Made by a program: the position numbers and the translations under genes
Shown: positions 1 to 6,589 of the stretch, in pieces
How the letters are laid out: each line of letters opens with the position of its first letter
Numbering within the stretch: position 1 is the first letter of the stretch
Assembly: GCA_023390985.1 (NCBI GenBank)
Contig: JAEWBU010000323.1
Location: 1 to 13,209, forward strand
DNA from: Pseudomonadota bacterium
Lineage (GTDB): Bacteria; Pseudomonadota; Gammaproteobacteria; Burkholderiales; Burkholderiaceae_C
DNA length: 13,209 nt
Reading direction: 5' to 3'
Notes under the pieces: model-generated
The model's input: the letters and a program-made list of their open reading frames with translations, nothing else
The model's database searches: none
Told to the model about the DNA's origin: nothing

Positions 1-972
1 GTGCACTTCCAGGCCGGCGGCCTTCACGAGTGCGGCGTTGCTCTTGATCTCGTCGCGGATGTAGCCGTCGAACTGCTCGGGCGAGAGCGTCCAGGCATCG
101 GCGCCGAGCGAGGTGAAGCGCTCCTTCACCTCCGGCGTGTTGAGCGCCTTGACCACCTCGTCGTGCAGGCGGTTGACGATCTCGCGCGGGGTCTTGGCCG
201 GCGCCATCATGCCGATCCAGAAGTTGAATTCGGAGCCGGGCACGCCGGCTTCGGCGGTGGTCGGCACCTGGGGCAGGGCGGCGGCGCGCTTGGGCGAGCC
301 CACGGCCAGCGGCACCAGCTGGCCGTTGCGGATCTGGCCGATGACCGGCGCGATCGGCGAGAAGTAGTAGTCCACGCGGCCGGCCATCACTTCGGTGACC
401 GCTTCGGCGGAGCCCTTGAACGGCACGTTGACGGCGTCGATCTTCGCGGCGAGCTTGAACTTCTCGGCGTTCAGGTGAGTGGCGCTGCCCTGGCCGGCGG
501 AAGCGAAGTTCATGCTGCCCGGCTTGGCGCGCGCGGCGCTCAGCAGCTCGCCCAGCGCCTTGATGTTCTTGGAGGGCGAGATCACCAGCACGTTGGGCGT
601 GCTGGAGATCGGCGTGATGCCGGCGAAGTCCTTCTCGGTGTCGAACGGCAGCTTGGCGAAGGTGTGCGGGCTGACCGTGTGCGACGACGAGTGGATCATG
701 ATCGTGTAGCCGTCCGGCTGCGCCTGCGCCACGGCCGCCTGGCCGATGGTGCCGCTGGCGCCGCCGCGGTTCTCCACCACCAGCTGCTGGCCCATGCTCT
801 GCGACATCTTGTCGGTGATGGCGCGGGCGATGATGTCCGTGGTGCTGCCCGCGGCGAACGGCACGATCACGCGGATCGGCTTGTTCGGATAGCCGCCCTG
901 CGCGGCGGCGCCCAGGGGCGCGAGGGCGGCCAGGCCGGCCAGGGACAGGGCGAGGGTTCTTCTCTTCAGCAT
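1..972 (-). CDS. Bug/TctC-family periplasmic solute-binding protein (3' end beyond window)
   Basis: Reading the minus strand from the ATG at 972-970 gives 324 uninterrupted codons running off the window's left edge. Bug proteins are usually about 320-330 residues, so only the last few residues are missing. The N-terminus MLKRRTLALSLAGLAALAP is a Sec signal peptide ending near GAAA-Q (about residue 25). It has no lipobox cysteine, so a soluble periplasmic protein is expected. Family landmarks follow: YPNKPIRVIVPFAAGSTTD (about 28-46), ENRGGASG, PDGYT, FKGSAEAVTEVMAGRVD, and VPTTAEAGVPG toward the C-terminus. The family captures carboxylates or related small acids, sometimes for tripartite tricarboxylate transporters; no TctA/TctB partner is visible here and the ligand cannot be read. 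A GGAGAC ribosome site precedes the ATG. The tetR-like gene lies upstream on the same strand, with a promoter and an operator-like palindrome in between. Confidence 0.93.
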   Translation of the reverse strand, partial: MLKRRTLALSLAGLAALAPLGAAAQGGYPNKPIRVIVPFAAGSTTDIIARAITDKMSQSMGQQLVVENRGGASGTIGQAAVAQAQPDGYTIMIHSSSHTVSPHTFAKLPFDTEKDFAGITPISSTPNVLVISPSKNIKALGELLSAARAKPGSMNFASAGQGSATHLNAEKFKLAAKIDAVNVPFKGSAEAVTEVMAGRVDYYFSPIAPVIGQIRNGQLVPLAVGSPKRAAALPQVPTTAEAGVPGSEFNFWIGMMAPAKTPREIVNRLHDEVVKALNTPEVKERFTSLGADAWTLSPEQFDGYIRDEIKSNAALVKAAGLEVH

Positions 973-1000
973 CGATGTCTCCGCGAGTGGGTTGTGGGTC

Positions 1001-1022
1001 TAATTCACTAGCCGGTGAATTA
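1001..1022. promoter_or_regulatory. Operator-like palindrome A, upstream of the Bug gene
   Basis: The arms TAATTCAC and GTGAATTA form a perfect 8-bp inverted repeat with a 6-nt centre (TAGCCG), lying 29 bp before the Bug start codon. A closely related 22-bp sequence occurs in the tetR/TPP-enzyme gap (1741-1762); 16 of 22 positions agree without gaps. Size and symmetry suit a TetR-type dimer. The site overlaps the predicted Bug -10 element, so binding would be expected to repress. Assignment to the neighbouring TetR protein is inferred from position and the shared motif. Confidence 0.7.
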
Positions 1023-1048
1023 AAGCACGTGGGTCGGCGACCGCGCAA
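1019..1048 (-). promoter_or_regulatory. Putative promoter of the Bug gene
   Basis: On the minus strand, TTTAAT (1024-1019, five of six consensus -10 bases) lies 18 bp after TTGCGC (1048-1043, a weak -35). The -10 overlaps the end of operator-like palindrome A. The call rests on sequence match only. Confidence 0.35.
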
Positions 1049-1051
1049 GCT

Positions 1052-1069
1052 CGGCGGGCGGGCCCGCCG
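1052..1069 (-). other. GC-rich hairpin just after the tetR-like stop codon
   Basis: On the minus strand CGGCGGG and CCCGCCG form a 7-bp all-GC stem with a 4-nt loop, beginning a few bases after the tetR-like stop codon. No U-run follows, so it is not a standard intrinsic terminator. It may stabilise the mRNA 3' end or accompany Rho-dependent termination. Confidence 0.35.
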
Positions 1070-1073
1070 GCGC

Positions 1074-1736
1074 TCAATCCCTCAGGACATACCCGAGGAT
1101 CACGTCGGACATGTGGGCCAGGCGTTCCTGGCGCGCCTTGGCCGAAAGCAGGTCGCGGCCGAAGATGGCCGACAGCGTGTGGTTGTTCGAGAGGTAGAAG
1201 TAGGACATCCCGGCGATCGAGATGTACAGCTGCAGCGGATCGACGCCGCCGCGAAAGGTGCCCTCCTGGCGCCCGCGCTCGAGGATGCTCGCCAGCATCT
1301 CGATCAGCGGCGAGTTCAGCTCGCGCGCGCGGTGCGACTCCTGCAGGTGGCGCGCCTTGTGCAGGTTGGCGCTGTTCAGCAGGGTGAGGAACTCGGGGTG
1401 TTCGAGGTAGTAGTCCCAGGTGAATTCCACCAGCCGGCGCAGCGCCTCGCCGGGCTTGAGTTCGAGCAGGTTGAGATGGCGCTCGGCCTCGCGGATGTCG
1501 CGGTACGACTGCTCCAGCACCGCCTGGAACAGCGTCTCCTTGTCCTGGAAGTAGTAGTAGATCAGCCGCTTGTTCAGGCCGGCCCGTTCGGCGATGCGGT
1601 CCATGCGCGCGCCGCCCAGGCCGAACTCGGCGAACTCGTCGCGGGCCGCCGCTAAGATGGTGCTCTGCGATCGGTCGGCGTCGCGCACGCGCTCTTCCGC
1701 GAGCGGCGCCTCGGACCTGCTGCCTCGGGTCATCAT
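1074..1736 (-). CDS. TetR/AcrR-family transcriptional regulator
   Basis: A 220-residue protein with an N-terminal TetR helix-turn-helix at about residues 25-70 (key stretches ILAAARDEFAEFGLGGARM and AGLNKRLIYYYFQDKETLF). The all-helical C-terminal domain (WDYYLEHPEFLTLLNSAN, GGVDPLQLYISIAGMSYFY) resembles the TetR_C group seen in catabolic repressors; its ligand is unknown. Start choice: tandem ATGs lie at 1736 and 1733, and a GTG at 1748 would add four residues but sits inside the operator-like palindrome. A weak AGAAGG ribosome site lies before 1736. The -35/-10 pair predicted for this gene would start RNA close to 1733, so the message may be leaderless. The gene is divergent from the TPP enzyme, with only 35 bp between starts, and precedes the Bug gene on its own strand. 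Probable role: repressor of both neighbours and of itself. Confidence 0.9.
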   Translation of the reverse strand: MMTRGSRSEAPLAEERVRDADRSQSTILAAARDEFAEFGLGGARMDRIAERAGLNKRLIYYYFQDKETLFQAVLEQSYRDIREAERHLNLLELKPGEALRRLVEFTWDYYLEHPEFLTLLNSANLHKARHLQESHRARELNSPLIEMLASILERGRQEGTFRGGVDPLQLYISIAGMSYFYLSNNHTLSAIFGRDLLSAKARQERLAHMSDVILGYVLRD

Positions 1737-1740
1737 TCGA

Positions 1741-1762
1741 TAATTCACCTTCTGGTTAATAA
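1741..1762. promoter_or_regulatory. Operator-like palindrome B in the tetR / TPP-enzyme divergent gap
   Basis: TAATTCAC, a 6-nt centre (CTTCTG), then GTTAATAA. The left arm is identical to that of palindrome A and the right arm matches in 6 of 8 positions. It fills most of the 35-bp gap between the divergent start codons. Predicted minus-strand elements for tetR are TTGACT (1768-1763) and AATTAT (1745-1740), 17 bp apart, so the site lies between and over them. On the plus strand GATAAT (1739-1744) is a possible -10 for the TPP gene. One bound dimer could therefore block both promoters. Confidence 0.65.
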
Positions 1763-1771
1763 AGTCAAGCC

Positions 1772-3475
1772 ATGACGTCGCAACGCACTCCCACGATCGC
1801 CGGCCACCTCATTGTCGAATGCCTGGTGGCGCAGGGCGTCACCCACGCTTTCGGCGTGCCGGGCGAAAGCTACCTCGCGGTGCTCGACGGCTTCCATGCC
1901 TGGCGCGAGAAGATCCGCTTCATCATCAACCGGCAGGAAGGCGGCGCGGCCTTCATGGCCGAGGCGGCGGGCAAGCTCACCGGGCGGCCGGGCGTCTGCT
2001 TCGTCACCCGCGGGCCCGGCGCCACCAATGCCTCCATCGGCGTGCACACGGCGTTCCAGGATTCCACGCCCATGGTGCTGTTCGTCGGCGATGTCGCCTC
2101 GGACCAGCGCGACCGCGAGGCCTTCCAGGAGGTCGAGTACACGAGCTTCTTCGGCCCCAGCACCAAGGGCATGGCCAAGCGGGTCGAGCGCATCGATTCG
2201 GCCGACCGGATCCCCGAGTACATCGCTCGCGCCTTCGCCACCGCGATGAACGGCCGGCCCGGCCCCGTCGTGCTGGTGCTGCCCGAGGACATGCTCACGC
2301 AGAGCACGACCGCCGCGCCGCTGCCCCGCGTGGAGCCGGCCGAAGCCTGGAGCGATCCCGGGTCGCTGCGCACGCTGCGCGAGATGCTGCTGGCGGCGAA
2401 GAAACCCTTCGTCATCGCGGGCGGCGGCGGCTGGACGCCGCAGGCCGCGCAGGCGCTGCAGCGCTTCGCCGAGAACTGGAGGCTGCCCGTCGGCAACGCC
2501 TTCCGATTCCAGGACACCTTCGACAACTTCCATCCGCTGTACGCCGGCGACGTCGGCATCGGCATCAATCCCAAGCTGGCCGCGCGCATCCGCGAGAGCG
2601 ACCTGATCCTGGCGATCGGCCCGCGCCTGGGCGAGATGACGACCGGCGGCTACACGCTGCTGCAGGCGCCGCGAACGCAGCAGAAGCTGGTGCACATCCA
2701 TGCCAGCGCGGAGGAGCTGAACCGGGTCTACCAGGCCGACCTGGCGATCAACGCCACCATGAACGCGGCGGCACGTTCGCTGGAAGTGCTCACGGCGCCG
2801 CCGGAGCTTCCGTGGCAGGCCTGGGCCGAGGCGGTGCACGCGGACTACGAAGCCAACCTGGCGCCGCAGGCGCTGCCCGGCGACATCGACATGCCGGCCA
2901 TCGTTGCGACGCTGCAGAGGCACCTGCCCGCCGATGCGGTGCTCACCAACGGAGCGGGCAACTTCGCCAGCTGGGTGCACCGCTTCTTCCGGCACCACGG
3001 CCTGGCCAAGGGCTTCAAGACGCAGGCGGCGCCGACGGTGGGGGCGATGGGCTACGGCGTGCCCGCGGGCATCGCGGCCAACTTGCTGACCGGCCGCGTC
3101 GCCTTCACCATCGCCGGCGACGGCGACTTCCTGATGAACGGGCAGGAGCTGGCCACGGCGGCGCAGTTCGGCGGCAAGAGCATCGTGGTGGTGCTGAACA
3201 ACGGCATGTTCGGGACCATCCGCATGCACCAGGAGCGCGAGTACCCGGGCAACGTGCACGGCACCGAACTGGCGAATCCCGACTTCGCCGGCCTGGCGCG
3301 CGCATACGGCTACGCGGGCGTGCGCATCACGAAGACGGCGCAGTTCGAGCCGGAGCTGCTGGCGGCGCTGGAGCGGCCGCAGGGCACGCTGATCGAGGTG
3401 ATGCTGGATCCGGAGGTGATCACCACGCGGGGGACGCTGAGTGCGATCCGCGAGACGGCGCTGAAGAAGCGCTGA
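1772..3475 (+). CDS. Thiamine-diphosphate-dependent enzyme, acetolactate-synthase-like (IlvB/COG0028 family)
   Basis: A 567-residue protein with the usual three-domain layout. The N-terminal pyrimidine-binding domain (about 8-175) has GVPGESYLAVLDG and the catalytic glutamate in RQEGG (Glu56), followed by FVTRGPGATNASIGVHTAF. The central domain (about 195-335) carries AIGPRLGEMTTGGY. The C-terminal pyrophosphate domain (about 370-550) has the ThDP/Mg motif from GDGDFLMNG (449) to NN (476-477). The family decarboxylates 2-oxo acids and transfers or releases the aldehyde. No ilvN-like small subunit is adjacent, and the Bug and TetR neighbours suggest a catabolic decarboxylase, lyase or ligase rather than valine biosynthesis; the substrate is unknown. 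The ATG at 1772 matches the family's usual N-terminus but has no clear ribosome site, so translation may be leaderless or from a very short leader. Confidence 0.9.
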   Translation: MTSQRTPTIAGHLIVECLVAQGVTHAFGVPGESYLAVLDGFHAWREKIRFIINRQEGGAAFMAEAAGKLTGRPGVCFVTRGPGATNASIGVHTAFQDSTPMVLFVGDVASDQRDREAFQEVEYTSFFGPSTKGMAKRVERIDSADRIPEYIARAFATAMNGRPGPVVLVLPEDMLTQSTTAAPLPRVEPAEAWSDPGSLRTLREMLLAAKKPFVIAGGGGWTPQAAQALQRFAENWRLPVGNAFRFQDTFDNFHPLYAGDVGIGINPKLAARIRESDLILAIGPRLGEMTTGGYTLLQAPRTQQKLVHIHASAEELNRVYQADLAINATMNAAARSLEVLTAPPELPWQAWAEAVHADYEANLAPQALPGDIDMPAIVATLQRHLPADAVLTNGAGNFASWVHRFFRHHGLAKGFKTQAAPTVGAMGYGVPAGIAANLLTGRVAFTIAGDGDFLMNGQELATAAQFGGKSIVVVLNNGMFGTIRMHQEREYPGNVHGTELANPDFAGLARAYGYAGVRITKTAQFEPELLAALERPQGTLIEVMLDPEVITTRGTLSAIRETALKKR

Positions 3476-3484
3476 AGCAAAGAA

Positions 3485-3510
3485 AAAAGGGCCGCGATCG
3501 CGGCCCTTTT
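3485..3510. terminator. Bidirectional Rho-independent terminator
   Basis: GGGCCGCG and CGCGGCCC form a perfect 18-bp palindrome (3489-3506), flanked by an A-run on the left and TTTT on the right. It therefore works as an intrinsic terminator on either strand. It sits between the TPP-enzyme stop and the convergent SWIB gene's stop, so it should end both messages. The two-base AT centre means the innermost pairs will open to form the loop. Confidence 0.9.
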
Positions 3511-3530
3511 GATTTCTCGCCGAGGCGAGA

Positions 3531-3974
3531 TTATTTGACGTGCTTGCCGATCAGGCCGGCCATCTCGAACATCGAGACCTGCGCCTTGCCGAAGATGTCG
3601 CGCAGCTTGGAGTCGGCGTTGACCATGCGCTTGTTGACCGAGTCCTGCAGCTTGTTCTTCTTGATGTAGGCCCACAGCTTGCTGACCACTTCGGTGCGGG
3701 GCATCGGCTGGTTGCCGACGACCGCGGCCAGCTGGGGGCTGGGGGTCAGGGGCTTCATGAACGCGGCGTTCGGGGTGCGCTTCTTGGCCGGAGCCGCCTT
3801 CTTCGCGGCGGCCTTCTTGGCGGGAGCCGCCTTCTTCGCCGGAGCTGCCTTCTTCGCGACCGCCTTCTTGGCCGGTGCGGCCTTCTTCGCCGGAGCCTTC
3901 TTGGCGACGGCCTTCTTCGCGGGAGCCTTCTTGGCCGGAGCTTTCTTCGCCGCAGCTTTCTTCGCAGTTGCCAT
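3531..3974 (-). CDS. SWIB/MDM2-domain protein with lysine/alanine-rich histone-H1-like tail
   Basis: A 147-residue protein in two parts. Residues 1-66 are almost only Ala, Lys and Pro in AAPAKK/APAKKAVAKK repeats, like the tails of histone H1 and bacterial H1-like proteins, and should be disordered and bind DNA non-specifically. Residues about 72-145 form a SWIB domain (FMKPLTPSPQLAAVVG, TEVVSKLWAYIKKNKLQ, FGKAQVSMFEMAGLIGKH). In eukaryotes SWIB belongs to SWI/SNF remodelling complexes. In bacteria the domain occurs in chlamydiae and betaproteobacteria, where its role is poorly defined; nucleoid organisation is an inference. An AAGGAA ribosome site lies 6 nt before the ATG. The gene is monocistronic, ends at a bidirectional terminator, and has a candidate promoter at 4042-4070. 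The coding DNA of the tail is a degenerate short tandem repeat, prone to length change. Confidence 0.92.
   Translation of the reverse strand: MATAKKAAAKKAPAKKAPAKKAVAKKAPAKKAAPAKKAVAKKAAPAKKAAPAKKAAAKKAAPAKKRTPNAAFMKPLTPSPQLAAVVGNQPMPRTEVVSKLWAYIKKNKLQDSVNKRMVNADSKLRDIFGKAQVSMFEMAGLIGKHVK
3780..3968 (-). repeat. Degenerate short tandem repeat encoding the Lys/Ala tail
   Basis: Units of 12-18 bp built from GCC AAG AAG GC(N) with an optional GCT CCG recur throughout the first 65 codons of the SWIB gene (seen on the plus strand as GCCTTCTTCGCCGGAGCC-like units). The units differ at third positions, so the tract is an old, partly diverged repeat rather than a pure microsatellite. Confidence 0.85.
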
Positions 3975-4041
3975 GTTGATTTCCTTCTAGAAGTTGAGTG
4001 ATCACCAATGGGAAACAGCTAGCTATCCACTGGTAGGGCGG

Positions 4042-4070
4042 ATGCTAAAGGGAAAGAAACGCGTTTCCAA
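4042..4070 (-). promoter_or_regulatory. Putative promoter of the SWIB/histone-like gene
   Basis: On the minus strand TTGGAA (4070-4065) and TAGCAT (4047-4042) are 17 bp apart, each with four of six consensus bases. This would give a leader of about 60 nt before the ATG at 3974. The spacer contains part of a 12-bp palindrome GAAACGCGTTTC (4056-4067). A second short palindrome, AAAACG-C-CGTTTT, lies at 4075-4087. Confidence 0.35.
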
Positions 4071-4151
4071 GGGGAAAACGCCGTTTTTCGCTGGGCGCTG
4101 TCGTTTTTTTCGCCGCGCGCGGGCGGCTGTTCCCCTCTGGGGAGCGCGTGG

Positions 4152-5057
4152 TCAGCGCGAGGCGCCCGCGTCCTTGCCCTTGAGGATCAGCACCACGCCC
4201 GCGAGGATGACGGCGCAGGCGCCCCATTCGGCGGCGCTCACCGCCTCCCCGGCGAGCAGCACGCCCAGCAGCAGCGCGATCACCGGATTCACGAAGGCAT
4301 AGCTGGTGGCCAGCGCAGGCGAGGCGTGGGCCAGCAGGTACAGGTAGGCGCTGAAGGCGACCAGCGAGCCCGCCACCACCAGGTACAGCCAGGCCGCCGC
4401 GGCCCGCGGCTGCGGCGGCCACTGGGGCTGTTCACCGAGTACCAGCGACACCAGCAGCAGGGCGGCGCCGCCGCACAGCATCTCGCTGGCGAACCCGGCT
4501 GCGCCGGGCGCCAGCGGCCAGCGCGTGGTCGAGAGCACCGAGCCGAGCGACCAGGCGAGCGTGGCGGCGGCCAGGCAGGCGATCGCCACCGGCGATCCCA
4601 TGAAGCCGGCGCCGCGCACCAGCAGCAGCACGCCGCCCAAACCCACCGCCATGCCGGCCACTTCCAGCAGGCGCGGCTTCTGGCCGAACAGCAGGCCCCA
4701 GCCGCACACCAGCATCGGCACGATCGCCACGAACGTGGCCACCAGCCCCGAGCCCACGTGCTGCTGCGCGGTGGCGACCAGGCCCATGCCGCCGCCCAGC
4801 ATCAGCGTGCCCACGCCGGCGGCGTTGCGCCACTGGGTCCGGCCGGGCAGCGGACCGCCGCGGGCCGCGACCCAGGCGAGCAGCAGCCCGCCCGCGCACA
4901 GGAAGCGCGTGCCCATCTGGAAGAACGGCGGGAAGCTCTCCAGCGCGAAGCGGATCGCGAGGTAGGTCGAGCCCCACACCAGGTAGCAGGCGAGCAGGGC
5001 CGGCAGCACCAGGCTGCGGGGCGGCATGGGCGGAGCGAGGGTGGTGGACGGGGTCAT
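4152..5057 (-). CDS. yedA: YedA-like EamA/DMT-superfamily inner-membrane exporter
   Basis: A 301-residue, very hydrophobic protein with about ten predicted membrane helices in two EamA repeats. It matches the known YedA pattern closely: YLVWGSTYLAIRFALESFPP near the N-terminus, then GSGLVATFVAIVPM, LAWSLGSVLSTTRWPL, and SPALATSYAFVNPVIALLLG in the second repeat. YedA-type proteins are thought to export amino acids or metabolites; the substrate is not readable. The ATG at 5057 is chosen because the sequence after it aligns with the family; an in-frame ATG at 5099 would add 14 polar residues absent from relatives and run into the regulatory gap. No strong ribosome site is visible. The gene is divergent from the Lrp/AsnC regulator (92 bp between starts), an arrangement often seen when the regulator controls the exporter. 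No good terminator lies between it and the SWIB gene. Confidence 0.88.
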   Translation of the reverse strand: MTPSTTLAPPMPPRSLVLPALLACYLVWGSTYLAIRFALESFPPFFQMGTRFLCAGGLLLAWVAARGGPLPGRTQWRNAAGVGTLMLGGGMGLVATAQQHVGSGLVATFVAIVPMLVCGWGLLFGQKPRLLEVAGMAVGLGGVLLLVRGAGFMGSPVAIACLAAATLAWSLGSVLSTTRWPLAPGAAGFASEMLCGGAALLLVSLVLGEQPQWPPQPRAAAAWLYLVVAGSLVAFSAYLYLLAHASPALATSYAFVNPVIALLLGVLLAGEAVSAAEWGACAVILAGVVLILKGKDAGASR

Positions 5058-5091
5058 GGCGGGAAATCGTAGGTGGCCGGTCGGGCGCCTG

Positions 5092-5108
5092 CCATGCACA
5101 ATTCATGG
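5092..5108. promoter_or_regulatory. Possible Lrp/AsnC operator in the yedA-lrp divergent gap
   Basis: CCATG-CACAATT-CATGG is a 5-bp inverted repeat with an AT-rich centre. It lies between the divergent start codons of the YedA-like exporter and the Lrp-type regulator. Lrp-family sites are degenerate palindromes with an A/T-rich middle, so position and form fit, but the arms are short. Confidence 0.3.
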
Positions 5109-5149
5109 AGACATCCGCATTCGCGCCTTGTTTTTGAAGGTTGAACGCC

Positions 5150-5644
5150 ATGCCCACCGAAGTTCCTGAAATCGACGCCTACGACGGCCGCATCCTCGCC
5201 GAGCTGCAGCAGGACGCCCGCATCAGCATGGCCGAGCTCGGTCGCCGCGTGCACCTCAGCCAGCCCGCCGTGACCGAGCGCGTGCGCAAGCTGGAGCTGC
5301 AGGGCGTGATCAAGGGCTACCGCGCGGTGGTGGACTACCAGCGCCTGGGCTACGGCATCCGGGCGATCGTGCGGGTGGGGCGGGTGGAGTACGCGCGGGT
5401 GGTCAAGCTGATCGAGCAGACGCCGGAGGTGGTGAACGCGTTCAACGTCACGGGCGAGGACAGCTGGATCCTGGAGATCGCGGTGATCGACGTCGAGCAC
5501 CTCGACGCGGTGGTCACGCGCTTCTGCCTGCTGACCGAGACTTCGACTTCCATCGTGCTCAACATGCCGCGCGAGCACGCCAACGTGCTGCCCGCGCGGC
5601 GCGAGAACATCAGGCCGGCGATCAGGAAGGTGACCGGGCGCTGA
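5150..5644 (+). CDS. Lrp/AsnC-family transcriptional regulator
   Basis: A 164-residue protein, the usual size for the family. The N-terminal winged helix-turn-helix covers about residues 8-62 (DAYDGRILAELQQDARISM, LSQPAVTERVRKLELQGVI). The C-terminal RAM/AsnC ligand domain covers about 70-148, with the NVTGEDSWILEIAV stretch that forms part of the effector pocket. The family forms dimers to octamers and responds to amino acids. The start is ATG at 5150, with GAAGG 9 nt upstream; an in-frame TTG at 5141 directly abuts that ribosome site and is unlikely. The gene is divergent from the YedA-like exporter, its most likely target along with itself. Its last 23 bp overlap the 3' end of the convergent EamA gene. 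Confidence 0.92.
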   Translation: MPTEVPEIDAYDGRILAELQQDARISMAELGRRVHLSQPAVTERVRKLELQGVIKGYRAVVDYQRLGYGIRAIVRVGRVEYARVVKLIEQTPEVVNAFNVTGEDSWILEIAVIDVEHLDAVVTRFCLLTETSTSIVLNMPREHANVLPARRENIRPAIRKVTGR

Positions 5645-6527
5645 ACGGCAGCGTGGCCAGCACCACGCAGGCCAGCGCCAGCGCGAAGGCGGCCGCCTGC
5701 AGCGCCCCGAACGACTCGCCCAGCACCAGCACGCCGACCAGCGCCGCGGAAATCGGCAGCATCACGGTGAAGACGCCGCCCAGCGCCGCCGGCAGGTGAC
5801 GCAGGCCCGTCATCCACAGCCACACGCTCCACACGCTGGCCGCCAAGGCGTAGAAGAGCAGCAGCAGCCAGGTGGAGAGTTGCGGGGCCGCGAAGTCGAA
5901 CGACAGGGCCTGCCACAACCCCAGCGGCGTCACGAGCAGGAGCCCCCAGAGGTTGACGATGGCCGTGATGCGCCGCGGCCCGAGCATGCCCGTGAGCTTC
6001 TTGCCGATCACGGCATAGGCGGCCTCGCACAGGACCGCGCCGAACACCAGCAGGTTGCCCAGCCAGGCCTTGTCGCCGCCGCCTTCGTGCGGCTTGCCGA
6101 AGGCGAGCAGGGCGATGCCGCCCACCGCGCAGGCCACCGCCGCCCACACGCGCGGCGCCACGCGCTCGCGAAGGAACACCCAGCTCATCACGGCGACGAC
6201 GGCGGGGATGGCGGCCATGATCACGCCGGCCGACACCGCGCTGGTCATGCTCACGCCGAACAGCATGCAGATCGAGAACAGGAAGTTGCCGAGGAAGGAT
6301 TCGAGGAACAGCAGGCGCCGGGTCGACGCGGTCAGAGGCTTCTCGTTCGCGGGCCGCGGCAGCCAGTGCAGCATGGCCAGCCCGCCGATGCCGAAGCGCA
6401 GCCAGGCGAGCAGGAAGACGGGGATCGCCGCGACGAGCGGCTTGGAAAGCGCCACGTAGCTGCCCACCAGCGACATGCTGAGGGCGAGACAGGCGAAGGC
6501 GAGCCAGCGGGGAAGGGCGGGTGTCAC
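5622..6527 (-). CDS. EamA/DMT-superfamily transporter
   Basis: A 301-residue membrane protein with about ten hydrophobic helices and two EamA repeats. Landmarks are LSMSLVGSYVALSKPLV in helix 1, FGVSMTSAVSAGVIMAAIP, VFLRERVAPRVWAAVACAV, and in the second half AAYAVIGKKLTG, AALGGVFTVMLPISAALVG and VLVLGESF. The sequence differs clearly from the YedA-like protein, so this is not a tandem duplicate. The substrate is unknown; metabolite or amino-acid efflux is typical. The start is GTG at 6527, since an in-frame stop lies 30 bp upstream. A four-codon ORF (ATG at 6538) ends with a TGA overlapping this GTG. The 3' end overlaps the Lrp/AsnC gene by 23 bp on the opposite strand, so simultaneous transcription would collide. 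A 17-bp palindrome lies 46 bp upstream. Confidence 0.88.
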   Translation of the reverse strand: MTPALPRWLAFACLALSMSLVGSYVALSKPLVAAIPVFLLAWLRFGIGGLAMLHWLPRPANEKPLTASTRRLLFLESFLGNFLFSICMLFGVSMTSAVSAGVIMAAIPAVVAVMSWVFLRERVAPRVWAAVACAVGGIALLAFGKPHEGGGDKAWLGNLLVFGAVLCEAAYAVIGKKLTGMLGPRRITAIVNLWGLLLVTPLGLWQALSFDFAAPQLSTWLLLLFYALAASVWSVWLWMTGLRHLPAALGGVFTVMLPISAALVGVLVLGESFGALQAAAFALALACVVLATLPFSARSPS

Positions 6528-6572
6528 GAGGCGCGCATCTTGCCCGAGGTCGTTTCACGAACTCGCGATCGC

Positions 6573-6589
6573 ATTCCGTATGACGGAAT
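6573..6589. promoter_or_regulatory. 17-bp operator-like palindrome upstream of the EamA gene
   Basis: ATTCCGT-ATG-ACGGAAT is a perfect 7-bp inverted repeat with a 3-nt centre. It lies 46 bp before the EamA GTG start and 211 bp before aceA. It is the most regular palindrome in this half of the gap. Its form suits a dimeric regulator (IclR- or GntR-like proteins use sites of this size). No candidate regulator gene is adjacent apart from the Lrp/AsnC protein. Confidence 0.5.

Noticed and set aside
1..1011. Long plus-strand open frame of 336 codons opposite the Bug gene
   Set aside because: Its His/Arg/Gly-rich translation has no recognisable fold. The minus-strand frame gives a clear signal peptide and Bug motifs over the whole stretch.
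1819..3669. 616-codon plus-strand frame overlapping the TPP enzyme
   Set aside because: Frame-shifted Arg/Gly/Ala-rich shadow that reads straight through the terminator. The 1772-3475 frame holds the ThDP motifs.
3780..3968. Tandem repeat considered as a CRISPR or mobile-element repeat
   Set aside because: It is in-frame coding sequence of a Lys/Ala tail with unit sizes that are multiples of 3 and no spacers.
4131..4143. TCCCC-TCT-GGGGA as a terminator for the YedA-like gene
   Set aside because: Short 5-bp stem with no U-run on the minus strand after it.
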